NCBI GenBank assembly: GCA_033283385.1
Contig: JAWMQQ010000004.1
Coordinates: 186,001 to 250,000 of the forward strand
Source of the DNA: Mangrovimicrobium sp033283385
GTDB taxonomy: Bacteria > Pseudomonadota > Gammaproteobacteria > Pseudomonadales > Halieaceae
DNA: 64,000 nucleotides
Direction of reading: 5' to 3'
The notes below the pieces were generated by a model. That model was not told the DNA's origin. It did no database searches and saw nothing but the letters and a program-made list of their open reading frames with translations. Positions 16,850 through 26,187 of this stretch are shown piece by piece. A program made the translations under genes and the position numbers. How positions within the stretch are numbered: position 1 is the first letter of the stretch; each line of letters opens with the position of its first letter.

Positions 16850-18283
16850 ATGACCACCCCCTGGCCTGACTACGGTAGCATCGACGGCCCGATCGTAATG
16901 ATCGGCTTCGGGTCCATCGGTCGCGGCACCCTGCCGCTGATCGAGCGGCATTTCGACTTCGACTCCGCCCGCTTCGTGGTGGTCTCGCCCGACGACGCGG
17001 ATCGCGACCTGCTCGACGAGCGCGGCATCCAGTTCCTGCAGGCGGCGCTGACCCCGGAGAACTACCGGGACCTGCTGACCCCGCTGCTCACCGCCGGCGA
17101 GGGGCAGGGCTTCTGCGTCAATCTCTCGGTGGATGTCAGCTCGCTGGAGGTGATGAAGCTGTGCCGCGAACTCGGCGTGCTGTATATCGACACCGTGATC
17201 GAGCCCTGGCCGGGGTTCTACTTCGACGCGGGAGCCGATCCCGCCGCGCGCACCAACTACGCCCTTCGACAGACCGTGCGGCAGGAAAAGGCGCGCAACC
17301 CGGGTGGTACCACCGCTGTGTCCTGCTGCGGCGCCAACCCCGGCATGGTGTCCTGGTTCGTGAAGGCGGCGCTGCTGGAGATCGCCGCGGCGACCGGCGT
17401 GGAGACGCCGGTCCCCACCCGCCGCGAGGACTGGGCCCGCCTGATGCAGCGCCTCGGGATCAAGGGCGTGCACATCGCCGAGCGCGACACCCAGCGCAGC
17501 CGCGAGCCCAAGCCCATGAACCAGTTCTGGAACACCTGGTCGGTCGAGGGCTTTATCGCCGAGGGCCTGCAACCGGCGGAACTGGGCTGGGGCACCCACG
17601 AGAACTGGATGCCGAAGAATGCCCGCGGCTTCAGCGAGGGCCCGCAGACCGGCATCTACCTGCTGCAGCCCGGCGCCAACACGCGGGTGCGCACCTGGAC
17701 GCCGACCGCCGGGCCGCAGTACGGATACCTCGTCACCCACAACGAGTCGATCTCCATCGCCGATTACTACACCGTGCGCGAGGACGGCGAGGTCGTTTAC
17801 CGCCCGACCTGCCACTACGCCTACCACCCCGCCGACGTGGCGGTGCTCAGCCTGCACGAGATGTTCGGCCGCGGCGGGCAGGCGCAGGATGTCTATCACA
17901 TCCTCGACCAGCACGAGATCGTCGACGGCATCGACGAACTCGGGGTGCTGCTGTTCGGCCACGAGAAAAACGCCTACTGGTACGGCTCGCAGCTGTCGAT
18001 CAAGCAGGCGCGCAATCTCGCGCCCTACCAGAATGCCACCGGCCTGCAGGTCACTTCCGCGGTAATCGCGGGCATGGTCTGGGCGCGGGAGAACCCGCAG
18101 GCGGGCATCGTCGAGACCGACGAGATGGACTTCCAGCGCTGCCTGCAGGTACAGCGGCCTTACCTGGGGCCGGTGGTCGGCGTCTACACCGACTGGACGC
18201 CGCTGAGCGACCGCCGCGACTTCTTCCCGGAGGACACCGACGCCAGCGACCCCTGGCAGTTTCGCAACGTGCTGGTGCGCTGA
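16850..18283 (+). CDS. hss: Homospermidine synthase
   Basis: A 477-residue protein matching bacterial homospermidine synthase in length and layout. The N-terminal NAD-binding loop is MIGFGSIGRGTLPLIERHF, followed by YIDTVIEPWPGFY, CCGANPGMVSWFVK and a long C-terminal block ending near DPWQFRNVLV. The enzyme makes homospermidine from putrescine with bound NAD. ATG 16850 has an AGGAAGGAG ribosome site. It is divergent from the SnoaL-like gene and does not obviously belong to the catabolic cluster around it. Confidence 0.9.
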   Translation: MTTPWPDYGSIDGPIVMIGFGSIGRGTLPLIERHFDFDSARFVVVSPDDADRDLLDERGIQFLQAALTPENYRDLLTPLLTAGEGQGFCVNLSVDVSSLEVMKLCRELGVLYIDTVIEPWPGFYFDAGADPAARTNYALRQTVRQEKARNPGGTTAVSCCGANPGMVSWFVKAALLEIAAATGVETPVPTRREDWARLMQRLGIKGVHIAERDTQRSREPKPMNQFWNTWSVEGFIAEGLQPAELGWGTHENWMPKNARGFSEGPQTGIYLLQPGANTRVRTWTPTAGPQYGYLVTHNESISIADYYTVREDGEVVYRPTCHYAYHPADVAVLSLHEMFGRGGQAQDVYHILDQHEIVDGIDELGVLLFGHEKNAYWYGSQLSIKQARNLAPYQNATGLQVTSAVIAGMVWARENPQAGIVETDEMDFQRCLQVQRPYLGPVVGVYTDWTPLSDRRDFFPEDTDASDPWQFRNVLVR

Positions 18284-18290
18284 GCGCGGG

Positions 18291-20096
18291 TCAGGCCGCG
18301 GGTTCGGCGACGCCGCTTTCGACGATGCGGTTGCGCCCCTCTTCCTTGGCCCTGTAGAGCGCCCTGTCGGCCTTGTGCAGCAGCGCCTCGATATCTTGCT
18401 CGCTCTCGAGATGGGCGATACCGATACTCGCGGTCAGGTGCACATCGCCGGAGGGAGTGGGGATGCTGATAGCCGAGATTTTCCCGTGCAAGCGCCGGGC
18501 GGTGCTCATGGCGCCCGGCCTGTCCTCGTAGAGCATCAGGGCGAATTCCTCGCCGCCGATGCGCCCCCAGATATCCGTGTCGCGCAGGTCGCGCGCGATG
18601 CTGTCGCTGAACCGGCGCAGGGCCTCGTCTCCAGTGCTGTGGCCGTAGTTGTCGTTGATGGACTTGAAGTGGTCGATGTCGAACATCAGCAGGCTGAGGG
18701 GTTGCCCCTTGCGCCGCGCGAGTCTCAAGCATCTCTGGGCTTCATCGAAAAAGCTGCGACGGTTGTAGATTGCCGTCAGCGGGTCGGTGCGCGCTTCGAG
18801 TTCGGCGGCCTCCTTGGCGGATTCCAGTTCCCGGGTGCGCTGCCGTACCAGGTCTTCCAGTTCGACCTTGGACAGTTCCAGTTGCAGGAGATAGCGGTCC
18901 TCGGCCTCGTCATTCTGCAGGCGCATGCGCCGTAGCCTGATGCCCATCGCCATCAGGATGCCGACCATTTCGAAGAACGAGGCGAAAGCCGGCAGGTAGT
19001 AGCTGACGAAACCGTGTTCGAGCATGCCGAGATCGCGCAGGGCCTGGCCGGCAAGGCCCAGGACCAGCAGGCTCCACGCGAAGGCGAATATGCCGGCATC
19101 GGTGGAGCCCTGGCGCCAGCGGACGACACCCGCAACACAGACCACCGGGTAGAGCAGCAGGGCCAGGGTGATGGATCCCACTGCGAGCGCATTGAAGCCG
19201 AGCGCCGCGCAAACCAGCATGAACACGGCGTTACCGATCATCAGGACCAGCACGTAGTCGAGCTTGCGCGTGTATATGCGCGTTTGCAGGAAACCGCGGG
19301 CAAAGTGCACGCCGAAAATAATGCCCAGGGCGCCACCGATCGACATGTAGCGCCAGTGGAAATGCTCGGTAAGGAAGAACTGGTGCGTGTAGCCCAGGAT
19401 CGTGCACCAGCTGACAATCTTGGAGAGGGCGTAAACCGAATAATTGAAAAAATTCCGGTCGCGCGTGGCCAGCCCGCCGACCAGGGAGACGACCGCCATG
19501 AGGAAGATACCGCCGAACAGGAACATGACGATGGCGGTTTCGGCGTTGTTGCTGCTGCGCAGGTTCTGCGGCGACCAGATGCGCATGCTGGGAAACACGA
19601 ACCCGGACTGGTGCGAACTGAACCTGACCATCAATTCCCTGGTCTGCCCGGGTGGAAGCCGTACCTGGAATACGAAACGATTGTGGGGAACGGGGCGGCT
19701 GTCGAAGGCATCGAGCAGCGACATATCGGCGAACTGCCGATAGCCCTGCGCCGATCCGGCGGGGCGCTGGAACGCCGCCAGTTCAATCAGCTGGTGATCC
19801 ACGTATTCCACGTCGATGGCGATAGCGCGGTCGGAGCTGTTGTGCAGCGCGAAGTGGCTCCAGAACGCGCCTGGTTGCAAACCGGTGGAGCCCGCGCTCA
19901 GCAGCGGCCTGAACTCGCCCTGCCGGTAGCGCCGGGCGACCTCGTCGATGCTGTAGCTGTCCTGCGGGTCGTGCAGGATTTCAGACTGCCCGGTCCATTT
20001 GGTTCCCGCCTCGTGGCCGTTGACGTCGATTGCGTCGATAGCGGACACGCACGGCGAGAAGAGCAAAACCACCGCCGCTACGAAACGTATGATCAT
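18291..20096 (-). CDS. Membrane diguanylate cyclase (7TMR-DISM sensor + GGDEF)
   Basis: A 601-residue membrane sensor. ATG 20096 gives a clean signal peptide (MIIRFVAAVVLLFSPCVSA). Residues about 25-180 form an extracytoplasmic beta-rich 7TMR-DISM domain, about 185-400 hold around seven membrane segments, a coiled coil follows, and a GGDEF domain lies at about 440-595. The active site reads GGEEF, a functional variant, so it should make cyclic di-GMP. DPLTAIYNRRSFF is the usual start of the GGDEF domain. An upstream GTG in frame (20144) would spoil the signal peptide. It converges on the homospermidine synthase gene with 7 bp between stops. Confidence 0.88.
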   Translation of the reverse strand: MIIRFVAAVVLLFSPCVSAIDAIDVNGHEAGTKWTGQSEILHDPQDSYSIDEVARRYRQGEFRPLLSAGSTGLQPGAFWSHFALHNSSDRAIAIDVEYVDHQLIELAAFQRPAGSAQGYRQFADMSLLDAFDSRPVPHNRFVFQVRLPPGQTRELMVRFSSHQSGFVFPSMRIWSPQNLRSSNNAETAIVMFLFGGIFLMAVVSLVGGLATRDRNFFNYSVYALSKIVSWCTILGYTHQFFLTEHFHWRYMSIGGALGIIFGVHFARGFLQTRIYTRKLDYVLVLMIGNAVFMLVCAALGFNALAVGSITLALLLYPVVCVAGVVRWRQGSTDAGIFAFAWSLLVLGLAGQALRDLGMLEHGFVSYYLPAFASFFEMVGILMAMGIRLRRMRLQNDEAEDRYLLQLELSKVELEDLVRQRTRELESAKEAAELEARTDPLTAIYNRRSFFDEAQRCLRLARRKGQPLSLLMFDIDHFKSINDNYGHSTGDEALRRFSDSIARDLRDTDIWGRIGGEEFALMLYEDRPGAMSTARRLHGKISAISIPTPSGDVHLTASIGIAHLESEQDIEALLHKADRALYRAKEEGRNRIVESGVAEPAA

Positions 20097-20216
20097 GGGA
20101 AGCGCCCGGGGGTGAATAATTATTATTGCTGTGCTGCGCTCCACTATAAAACAAAACAGCCGCGAAACGCAGCCGTTTCAGGGCGGGGTGGATTGCCGGA
20201 GCCCGCTCGCTGGGCT

Positions 20217-20277
20217 GTAGGAGCCCGCTACGCCCGAGCGCGGACCGAGGCGATCGCCCGCGTAGCGGGCTCCTGCA
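20217..20277. repeat. REP palindrome 2
   Basis: An inverted repeat with GTAGGAGCCCGCTACG at one end and CGTAGCGGGCTCCTGCAG at the other, with GCGATCGCC inside. It lies in the 193-bp gap between the diguanylate cyclase start and the Rieske oxygenase stop, both on the minus strand. No other signal was recognised in that gap. Confidence 0.78.
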
Positions 20278-20289
20278 GCCGCAATTCGA

Positions 20290-21669
20290 TCAATCCAGCC
20301 GCCGCGGGGCACCGGTACCCATGTACTCGGCGAGGTTGCGGTGGAAGTTGCTCACCTTGCGCTCCTGGTGCGGGTTGGGCAGGTTGCCGCGGAAACCGCG
20401 GGACTTCAGCCCCTGCTGCACCAGTTCCATGTTGGAGAAGTCCTGGGCGATGACCATGCGCCAGTTGTCCTCGGTCGGCTCGGCGAAGGTCCACTCGGTG
20501 GCCGGCTCCTCGCCCGCCGGGAAGCGCTCGATCGCGATGGCCTCGTAGATGCACTTGTCCGGGTCGTTGCCGTAAGGACGGGTGCGGTAGTACAGCGCGA
20601 AGGTCGGCCCCGGGATCATCGAGAAATTCGGGAAGATGTGCCAGGCCAGGCCCGCCTCGGCCATCTGCTCGTCGCTGATCTCCGGCCAGTCGATGCCCAT
20701 CGCCGCATAGTCCGCCTTGCACGAGGCCAGCCAGTGCTCGTGGACCTTGTCGGCGGGGGTGCCCTCGGGCAGTTCGTCCACCAGCCGCGCCGCGGCGTCA
20801 ACCAGCACCTGGGTGGTGCTGGCGCCGACGGTTTCCCAGAACTCCTTCTGCATCTGCGCCATCATCCTGCGCGCGTCGCTGCCCTTGCCGGTGCGGTGCA
20901 CCGTGGTGGCCGCGGCGGTGTCCTCCTCCGCGTGGCTGTGGGTGTCGTAGCCGTCGTTGCCGTGCAGGCCCTGGGCGCGGCTCCAGGCGTAGAAATCGCC
21001 GTATTTCTTCAGCTGCGGGTGGGTGGCGGCAACGTGGTAGGGCTCCATGAAGGCCTCCAGGGCGACCTTCCAGTTGCAGTCGAAGACCACCCACTGGCGG
21101 AAGCGGTAACGCATCTTCTCGAACTGGAAGGGGTCGAGCAGGCTGGCCGCGGGTTCGAGGAATTCGCGCAGGGGCACGCAGTCCGGGTCCATGTTGATCC
21201 AGATCCAGCCGCCCCAGGTGTCGACGTTGACCGGGGTGAGGCAGGTGCGCGCATCGGTCAGCGCGCCTTTCCAGTCGTCCTTGTCCAGCAGCTCGGTGTT
21301 GTTGCCCTCCAGGTCGAAGGCCCAGCCGTGGAAGCCGCAGAAGAACTGCCCGGTTTTCGCGTTGCCGCGGGCGCCGTTACTGCCCTCGGGTACGCGCACC
21401 AGCCGCCGCCCGCGGTGCGGGCAGACGTTGTGGAAGGCGCGGATGCTGTCCGGCCCGGTGCGCACGATCAGCACCGAGTCGCTGGCGATCTCGTAGGTGA
21501 TGTAGTCGCCCACCTCGGGAATCTCCTCCACCCGGCCGGCGTGCTGCCAGACTTTCGCCCAGAGGCGATCCGCCTCCGCCTCCGCGTAGTCGCGCGAGGT
21601 GTAGGCCTCGGTGGGGAAGACCAGGGGTTCGGAAAGGTCCTCGATACTGACGTTGGCGATTTTGTCCAT
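20290..21669 (-). CDS. Alpha-only Rieske ring-hydroxylating oxygenase
   Basis: A 459-residue Rieske oxygenase with no beta-subunit gene nearby, so probably a homotrimer. Rieske ligands are Cys83/His85 (CPHRGR) and Cys111/His114 (CGFHGW). The spacing between the two halves is about 25 residues, longer than the 17-18 of the others in this window. The iron motif ALEAFMEPYHVAATHPQL carries His212 and His217. It lies 48 bp downstream of BVMO 2 on the same strand, so co-expression is likely. Substrate unknown; this branch acts on varied terpenoid, sterol and aromatic acids. Confidence 0.86.
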   Translation of the reverse strand: MDKIANVSIEDLSEPLVFPTEAYTSRDYAEAEADRLWAKVWQHAGRVEEIPEVGDYITYEIASDSVLIVRTGPDSIRAFHNVCPHRGRRLVRVPEGSNGARGNAKTGQFFCGFHGWAFDLEGNNTELLDKDDWKGALTDARTCLTPVNVDTWGGWIWINMDPDCVPLREFLEPAASLLDPFQFEKMRYRFRQWVVFDCNWKVALEAFMEPYHVAATHPQLKKYGDFYAWSRAQGLHGNDGYDTHSHAEEDTAAATTVHRTGKGSDARRMMAQMQKEFWETVGASTTQVLVDAAARLVDELPEGTPADKVHEHWLASCKADYAAMGIDWPEISDEQMAEAGLAWHIFPNFSMIPGPTFALYYRTRPYGNDPDKCIYEAIAIERFPAGEEPATEWTFAEPTEDNWRMVIAQDFSNMELVQQGLKSRGFRGNLPNPHQERKVSNFHRNLAEYMGTGAPRRLD

Positions 21670-21716
21670 GACAGCCTCCCGTTAATGATTTTTTTAGGGG
21701 TGCGCCCTGCGCGCGA

Positions 21717-23624
21717 TCAGCTCTGCAGGAGCGCAGCGTCCGCGCGATCGTCCGCGGAGCGCGCTCCTGCGGGTTCCAGTTTCAGGCCCTGGAGGTCGCC
21801 CGCCTCGCGCCAGTCGGCCAGCAATTTGACGAAAGCGTCCCAGCCCGGCCCATAGAGCTCGCCGAGGTAGAAGCGGTAGCGCTCGTTGCCGTTCTCGTCG
21901 ACATCGGGCTTGCCCTCGTTGTTGAAGTAGCTGGGGGTGCAACTGGCGATCCACTCGGTCTTGTCCACTTCCGTCGCGCGCATGTGCTCGATCCAGGCAG
22001 CCTGGGCCTCGGCAGTGACCTCGGCCGCGGCGGCGCCGCGATCCATTACCGTGCGGATGATGTAGGCCATGTGCATGACCTGCTCCTCGAAGTTCAGGGT
22101 CAGCGTCGAGTTGAGGCCGCCCTGGTAGTAGCCCGAGGTGAACAGGTTGGGGAAGCCGTGGGTCATCATGCCGTGCAGGGTCTTGTAGCCGCCGTTCCAG
22201 TTTTCATACATGGACAGGCCGTCGCGACCCTCGAACACCGGGATGCCCCAGCGGCGGTCGAGGTCGCTGGTGACCTCGTAGCCACTGGCAAACATGATGC
22301 AGTCGACCTCGTACTCCACGCCATCGACGACAATGCCGTTCTCCGTGAGGCGCTCCACGCCCTGGGTGGCGGAGACATCCAGCAGCTTCACGTTGGGGCG
22401 GTTGAAGGTCTGGTAGTACTCGTCGTTGGAGGTCGGGCGCTTGCACTGGTAGCGGTACCAGGGCTTGAGCAGCTCCGCGGTCTCCGGGTCCTCGACGATT
22501 TCGTCGACGCGGTGGCGCAGGCGCTCCATCACGCGAAAATCCATCTCCTCGTAGCGTGTGGCGAACTCCTCCGGGGTCAGCTCCGGCCAGCCCTCCTGTT
22601 CCAGTTCGGCGGAGATGTTGCGGTTGACCTCGGTCCAGATGTCGCAGATGAGGTCTTTCTCTCCCTTCTGGAAGCGCTCGTTGGCGCCGCGGTGGAAGTT
22701 GGTGCGTCGCTCAGCCTGCCAGCCGGGCTTGAGCGTCTTCACCCACTCGGGGTCGGTCTCTGAATTGCGCCGCGAGTCCACGCAGGACGGGGTGCGCTGC
22801 AGCAGGTAGAACTGCTTGGCGAACTTGCCGAGGAAGGGGGTCAGCTGGATCGCGGTGGCGCCGGTGCCCACCAGGGCGACGCGCTTGTCGGCCAGCTTGT
22901 CCAGCACCGGGTTTTTCTCGCCGCCGCCGGTGTAGTCGTAGTCCCAGCGGGCGGTGTGGAACATGTGCCCCTTGAACTCGTGGATGCCGGGGATGCCGGG
23001 CAGCTTGGGGATGTTCAGCAGGCCGTTGGCCATGATTACGAAGCGCGCGTTGATCTCGTCGCCCTGCTCCGTGGTGATGCGCCAGCGCTTGCTTGATTCG
23101 TCCCACCGCAGGGAGTTCACCATGGTGTGGAACAGCGCGTTGTCGTAGAGCTTGTAATCGCGGGCGATTCTCTGGGCGTACTCGCGGATCTCGTGGCCGT
23201 CGGTGAATTTCTTCGACGGCATGAAGCCGGTTTCCTCGAGCAGCGGCAGGTAGCAGTAGGCGTCGTTGTCGCACTGCAGGCCGGGATAGCGGTTCCAGTA
23301 CCAGACCCCGCCGAAGTCGCCGGCGTGGTCGATGTTGCGGAAGCTGTCGATGCCCTGGCGGCGCAGGTGCACGCCGGCGAGGATGCCGGACCAGCCGCCG
23401 CCGAGCACGGCGACGTCGATGTCCTCGGACAGCGGCGCGCGCGGGGTGACCGGGGTGTAGGGGTCGGCCTCGTAGGCGCTGGCGAAATCGTCGACCGGGC
23501 GCACATACTGGTGCTGGCCCTCCTTGCGGATGCGCTTGTCGCGCTCGGCGCTGTAGCGCTGCTTCAGCGCGGGGATGTCGATGGCCTCGGCTGCGGGCAG
23601 GCCCGGGGATGTGGTGTTTATCAT
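21717..23624 (-). CDS. Baeyer-Villiger monooxygenase 2
   Basis: A 635-residue paralog of the BVMO at 14081, similar over nearly its whole length, including the N-terminal extension, FAD motif GGGWSG, fingerprint FKGHMFHTARW and NADPH motif GTGATA. The last 19 or so residues (from EPAGARS on) do not match the paralog. They are translated from a REP element at 21724-21771, which also leads into the stop codon. The insertion therefore rewrote the C-terminus, apparently without loss of the core. A partly matching operator-like palindrome lies about 58 bp upstream. Ketone substrate unknown. Confidence 0.9.
   Translation of the reverse strand: MINTTSPGLPAAEAIDIPALKQRYSAERDKRIRKEGQHQYVRPVDDFASAYEADPYTPVTPRAPLSEDIDVAVLGGGWSGILAGVHLRRQGIDSFRNIDHAGDFGGVWYWNRYPGLQCDNDAYCYLPLLEETGFMPSKKFTDGHEIREYAQRIARDYKLYDNALFHTMVNSLRWDESSKRWRITTEQGDEINARFVIMANGLLNIPKLPGIPGIHEFKGHMFHTARWDYDYTGGGEKNPVLDKLADKRVALVGTGATAIQLTPFLGKFAKQFYLLQRTPSCVDSRRNSETDPEWVKTLKPGWQAERRTNFHRGANERFQKGEKDLICDIWTEVNRNISAELEQEGWPELTPEEFATRYEEMDFRVMERLRHRVDEIVEDPETAELLKPWYRYQCKRPTSNDEYYQTFNRPNVKLLDVSATQGVERLTENGIVVDGVEYEVDCIMFASGYEVTSDLDRRWGIPVFEGRDGLSMYENWNGGYKTLHGMMTHGFPNLFTSGYYQGGLNSTLTLNFEEQVMHMAYIIRTVMDRGAAAAEVTAEAQAAWIEHMRATEVDKTEWIASCTPSYFNNEGKPDVDENGNERYRFYLGELYGPGWDAFVKLLADWREAGDLQGLKLEPAGARSADDRADAALLQS
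21724..21771. repeat. REP palindrome 3, inside the BVMO 2 reading frame
   Basis: An inverted repeat running from GCAGGAGCGCAGCG to GCGCTCCTGCG with GCGCGATCG in the centre. It overlaps the last codons of BVMO 2 and encodes its final residues on the minus strand. Confidence 0.78.
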
Positions 23625-23681
23625 GCTGTTATCTCCCTGGCAGCAATGGGCGCTGCGTTACTCGTCATGGCTGTGCATTTT

Positions 23682-23704
23682 ATTGAACAACGATGTTGAT
23701 TACA
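23682..23704. promoter_or_regulatory. Operator-like palindrome before BVMO 2
   Basis: CAAC-GAT-GTTG at 23688-23698 with AT-rich flanks. Aligned with the site before BVMO 1 it shares AACAACG, then GTTGATTA, then GCAAA in the same order and orientation, and lies at the same distance from the start codon. A TetR-type operator is the likeliest reading. Confidence 0.6.
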
Positions 23705-23764
23705 AGCAAAACGCAGGAATAAAATAAGTCGATTTCGTGTTGATTCTGGACCATCTCCCCGGGC

Positions 23765-23835
23765 GTAGGAGCGCGTTATACGCGCGATTTGCCTGGGTCT
23801 GCGCTTGGGCGATCGCCTGCGTAGCAGGCTCCTAC
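23765..23835. repeat. REP palindrome 4
   Basis: A REP element starting GTAGGAGCGCG and ending CGTAGCAGGCTCCTAC, with GCGATCGCCTG inside. Its two halves are of slightly different REP subtypes. It lies between the BVMO 2 promoter and the end of the TauD-like gene. Confidence 0.78.
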
Positions 23836-23853
23836 GGGCAGGCGCGGAATCGA

Positions 23854-24699
23854 TCAGGCGAAGGGCTCTTCGCCAGCTGTCTTGGTCCTGTGCAGCAGCC
23901 GGCCGCAGTCCGGGTCGTAGGGCATGGCGCGGTGCATGGTGCCGGTGTTGTCCCACATGACCGCGTCGCCCACCGACCACTCGTGGCTGTAGACGAACTC
24001 GGGGCGGGTCGCCCAATCGCGCAGGCCGTGCAGCAGGCGCGCGCTCTCCATCGGGTCCATGCCGACGACGTAGTGCGCGGTATTGCCCAGCACCAGCGAC
24101 TTGCGGCCCGACTTGTGGTTCCACACCAGCGGCAATTCGACCTGGCCCATGGCCATCCACTGCTCCAGTTCCTCGAGCTTCGGCTCGGGGTTGTGGTAGA
24201 GCTGGGTGACCCACATGGCGTGTATCACCCGCAGGTTTTCCAGCTCGCGCTTGCGTTCATCGGGCAGGGCTTCCCAGGCGGCGTAGGTATTGCAGAACTC
24301 GGTATTGCCGCCCCAGGTCGGCAGCACCTTGCTGGAGAGCACCGCGGCGCCGATCGGCACCTTGTTCATGGTGCCGTCGATGTGCCAGTACAAAGAACCC
24401 TTGAGGTAGTCGCGGTTGGGGTTCTTGCCCTTGTCCAGCGAGATGTTGTACACACGCTGGCCTTTCATCTCCGGCAGGAAGGTGCCGATGGTCTCGGTAA
24501 AGGCGACCTGTTCCTCGTCGGTGAAGTTGATCTCGGGGAAGACCAGCACGCCGCGCTGTTCCAGCAGGTTGCGCAGGTCGTCGGCGTAGGCGCCGCCCAG
24601 CAGCGCGTGCTTGTCGAGATGGACACGGCTGCCGATCAGCGGCGAGATGTCCTCGGCGTTGAGCCGGGCCAGGATGTTGTCGGCGAAGGCGGTATGCAT
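23854..24699 (-). CDS. TauD/TfdA-family Fe(II)/2-oxoglutarate dioxygenase
   Basis: A 281-residue oxygenase with the facial triad His106-x-Asp108 (YWHIDGT) and distal His256 (TMHRAMPYD). A following Arg in DCGRLLHRT fits 2-oxoglutarate binding. Related enzymes hydroxylate sulfonates, aryloxyacetates or carbon-oxygen bonds with loss of CO2 from 2-oxoglutarate. The gene ends a two-gene minus-strand unit after the amidohydrolase, 33 bp apart. Exact substrate not predictable. Confidence 0.86.
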   Translation of the reverse strand: MHTAFADNILARLNAEDISPLIGSRVHLDKHALLGGAYADDLRNLLEQRGVLVFPEINFTDEEQVAFTETIGTFLPEMKGQRVYNISLDKGKNPNRDYLKGSLYWHIDGTMNKVPIGAAVLSSKVLPTWGGNTEFCNTYAAWEALPDERKRELENLRVIHAMWVTQLYHNPEPKLEELEQWMAMGQVELPLVWNHKSGRKSLVLGNTAHYVVGMDPMESARLLHGLRDWATRPEFVYSHEWSVGDAVMWDNTGTMHRAMPYDPDCGRLLHRTKTAGEEPFA

Positions 24700-24732
24700 G
24701 GTGTTTGTCCTCGGTTGTCGCTGTATCGCCGC

Positions 24733-26070
24733 TCAGGCGACTTTGTCCTTTGCCTTGTCCTTTCCGTGCCCGGTCATCATGCGCATGATGTCGCCGGAGG
24801 TGACGCGGCGTTTTGCCTCGCCTTCGGCCAGCGGCGCGGAGCCTCCGGTCGAGATCGGCGTGATGTCGACCTTGTCCGCCGCCGCTTTCGCGCGCAGCGC
24901 GCCCACCGTCAGGTCCTCGCGCTTGTAGCCTTTGGCGAACGGATCGTGGCGCAGCCAGCGGGAGGCGTTCTGCCAGGTGACCTTGTCGATCTGCGCATCG
25001 GTGAGGTGCTTGACACTCTCCCACAGGTGCTCGGGTACTTCCGGCCACAGCGCGTCGGAGTGCGGGTAGTCGCACTCGTAGGCGACTCGGTCCTCGCCGA
25101 TCTCGTCCAGGTGGCGCAGGCCGAACTGGTCGTCGATGAAGCAGGTCATGAAGTTGCGGTTGAAGATATCGCTGGGCTTGAGGCCGCCGTAGCCGCAGTT
25201 GGTCCAGGCCTTGTGCCGCTCGTGGCTGAAATTCGCGCGCTCCAGGAAGTAGGGAATCCAGCCGATGCCGCTCTCGGACAGGAATACCCGCATCTCGGGG
25301 TAGTGCTGCAGCGCCTCGAGTTGCAGCCAGTCCGCCGCGCCCACCGCGATGGACATGGGCATGGTGGTGATCCAGGCCTCGATCGGCGTCTCGTCCGAGG
25401 CGTGGGGTTGCGGGTTGCCGGAGCCGATGTGCAGGCAGGTGGTGATGTCGTAGTCCATCAGCGCCTTCCACATCGGTTCCCAGTAGGCGTTGTGAATGCT
25501 GGGCAGGCCGACCTTGGTGGGGTTCTCGGTCAGTGAAACCGCGGTGCAGCCCATGCCGGCGATACGCTTGATCTCCGCAACGGTGGCGTCCATGTCCCAG
25601 GTGGGCAGGATGCCGCAGGCGATGAAGCGACTCGGGTCGGTGGCGCACCAGTCGGTGATGTGCCAGTCGTTGTAGGCGCGCAGGTGGGCCAGCGCCATGG
25701 ACTTGTCCGGGGCGACATGGAAGCAGCGGCTGCCGTCGAAGCCGCCGACGCTGCCGAAATTCAGTGATGCCGCGATGCCGTTGACGTTCATGTCGTCCAG
25801 CCGGGCCTTGGGGTCCCAGCAGCCCTTGCGCATCTCCTGCAGGGAGGAGGGCTCCATGCCGTACTCCTCGGGCACCCGGCCTACTACTGCGTTGAGGCCT
25901 ACAGATGCCATGGTCATGCCCTGGTAGGTCCAGTAGTTGGAGCCGTCGGGCCGTGTGTGGAACTGCGGGGCGGTTTTGCGGGCGTCGCCTGTGGTGTGTT
26001 TCTCGAAGGTCTCGGGCGGCTCAACAATGTGATCGTCGACGCTGACAATCACCATATCGTCCATTTTCAT
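24733..26070 (-). CDS. Amidohydrolase 2 family protein (ACMSD-like TIM barrel)
   Basis: A 445-residue metal-dependent hydrolase or decarboxylase. It opens with VDDHIVEPPETF, the reduced D-x-H metal motif of the amidohydrolase-2 group, and has LHIGSGN, SESGIGWIPYFLERA and YECDYPHSDALWPE further on, the last giving the final Asp/His. The group includes gamma-resorcylate and aminocarboxymuconate decarboxylases. ATG 26070 has GGAG upstream. The C-terminal about 60 residues are charged and look poorly structured. It is divergent from the Rieske oxygenase at 26366. Confidence 0.83.
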   Translation of the reverse strand: MKMDDMVIVSVDDHIVEPPETFEKHTTGDARKTAPQFHTRPDGSNYWTYQGMTMASVGLNAVVGRVPEEYGMEPSSLQEMRKGCWDPKARLDDMNVNGIAASLNFGSVGGFDGSRCFHVAPDKSMALAHLRAYNDWHITDWCATDPSRFIACGILPTWDMDATVAEIKRIAGMGCTAVSLTENPTKVGLPSIHNAYWEPMWKALMDYDITTCLHIGSGNPQPHASDETPIEAWITTMPMSIAVGAADWLQLEALQHYPEMRVFLSESGIGWIPYFLERANFSHERHKAWTNCGYGGLKPSDIFNRNFMTCFIDDQFGLRHLDEIGEDRVAYECDYPHSDALWPEVPEHLWESVKHLTDAQIDKVTWQNASRWLRHDPFAKGYKREDLTVGALRAKAAADKVDITPISTGGSAPLAEGEAKRRVTSGDIMRMMTGHGKDKAKDKVA

Positions 26071-26187
26071 CGCGTGTCTCCGGGTCGTATCGTTATCGGG
26101 TTTCGCTCAGTCTCAAAGATGGCCGAAGCTGGCCGCCGCGGCATTGACATGGATCAACGACGATTCTCTCGGGCTCGTGGAGGATAT

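Noticed and set aside
16620..16850. TATACT as a -10 box for the homospermidine synthase gene
   Set aside because: No -35 box at suitable spacing was found, so I did not annotate a promoter.
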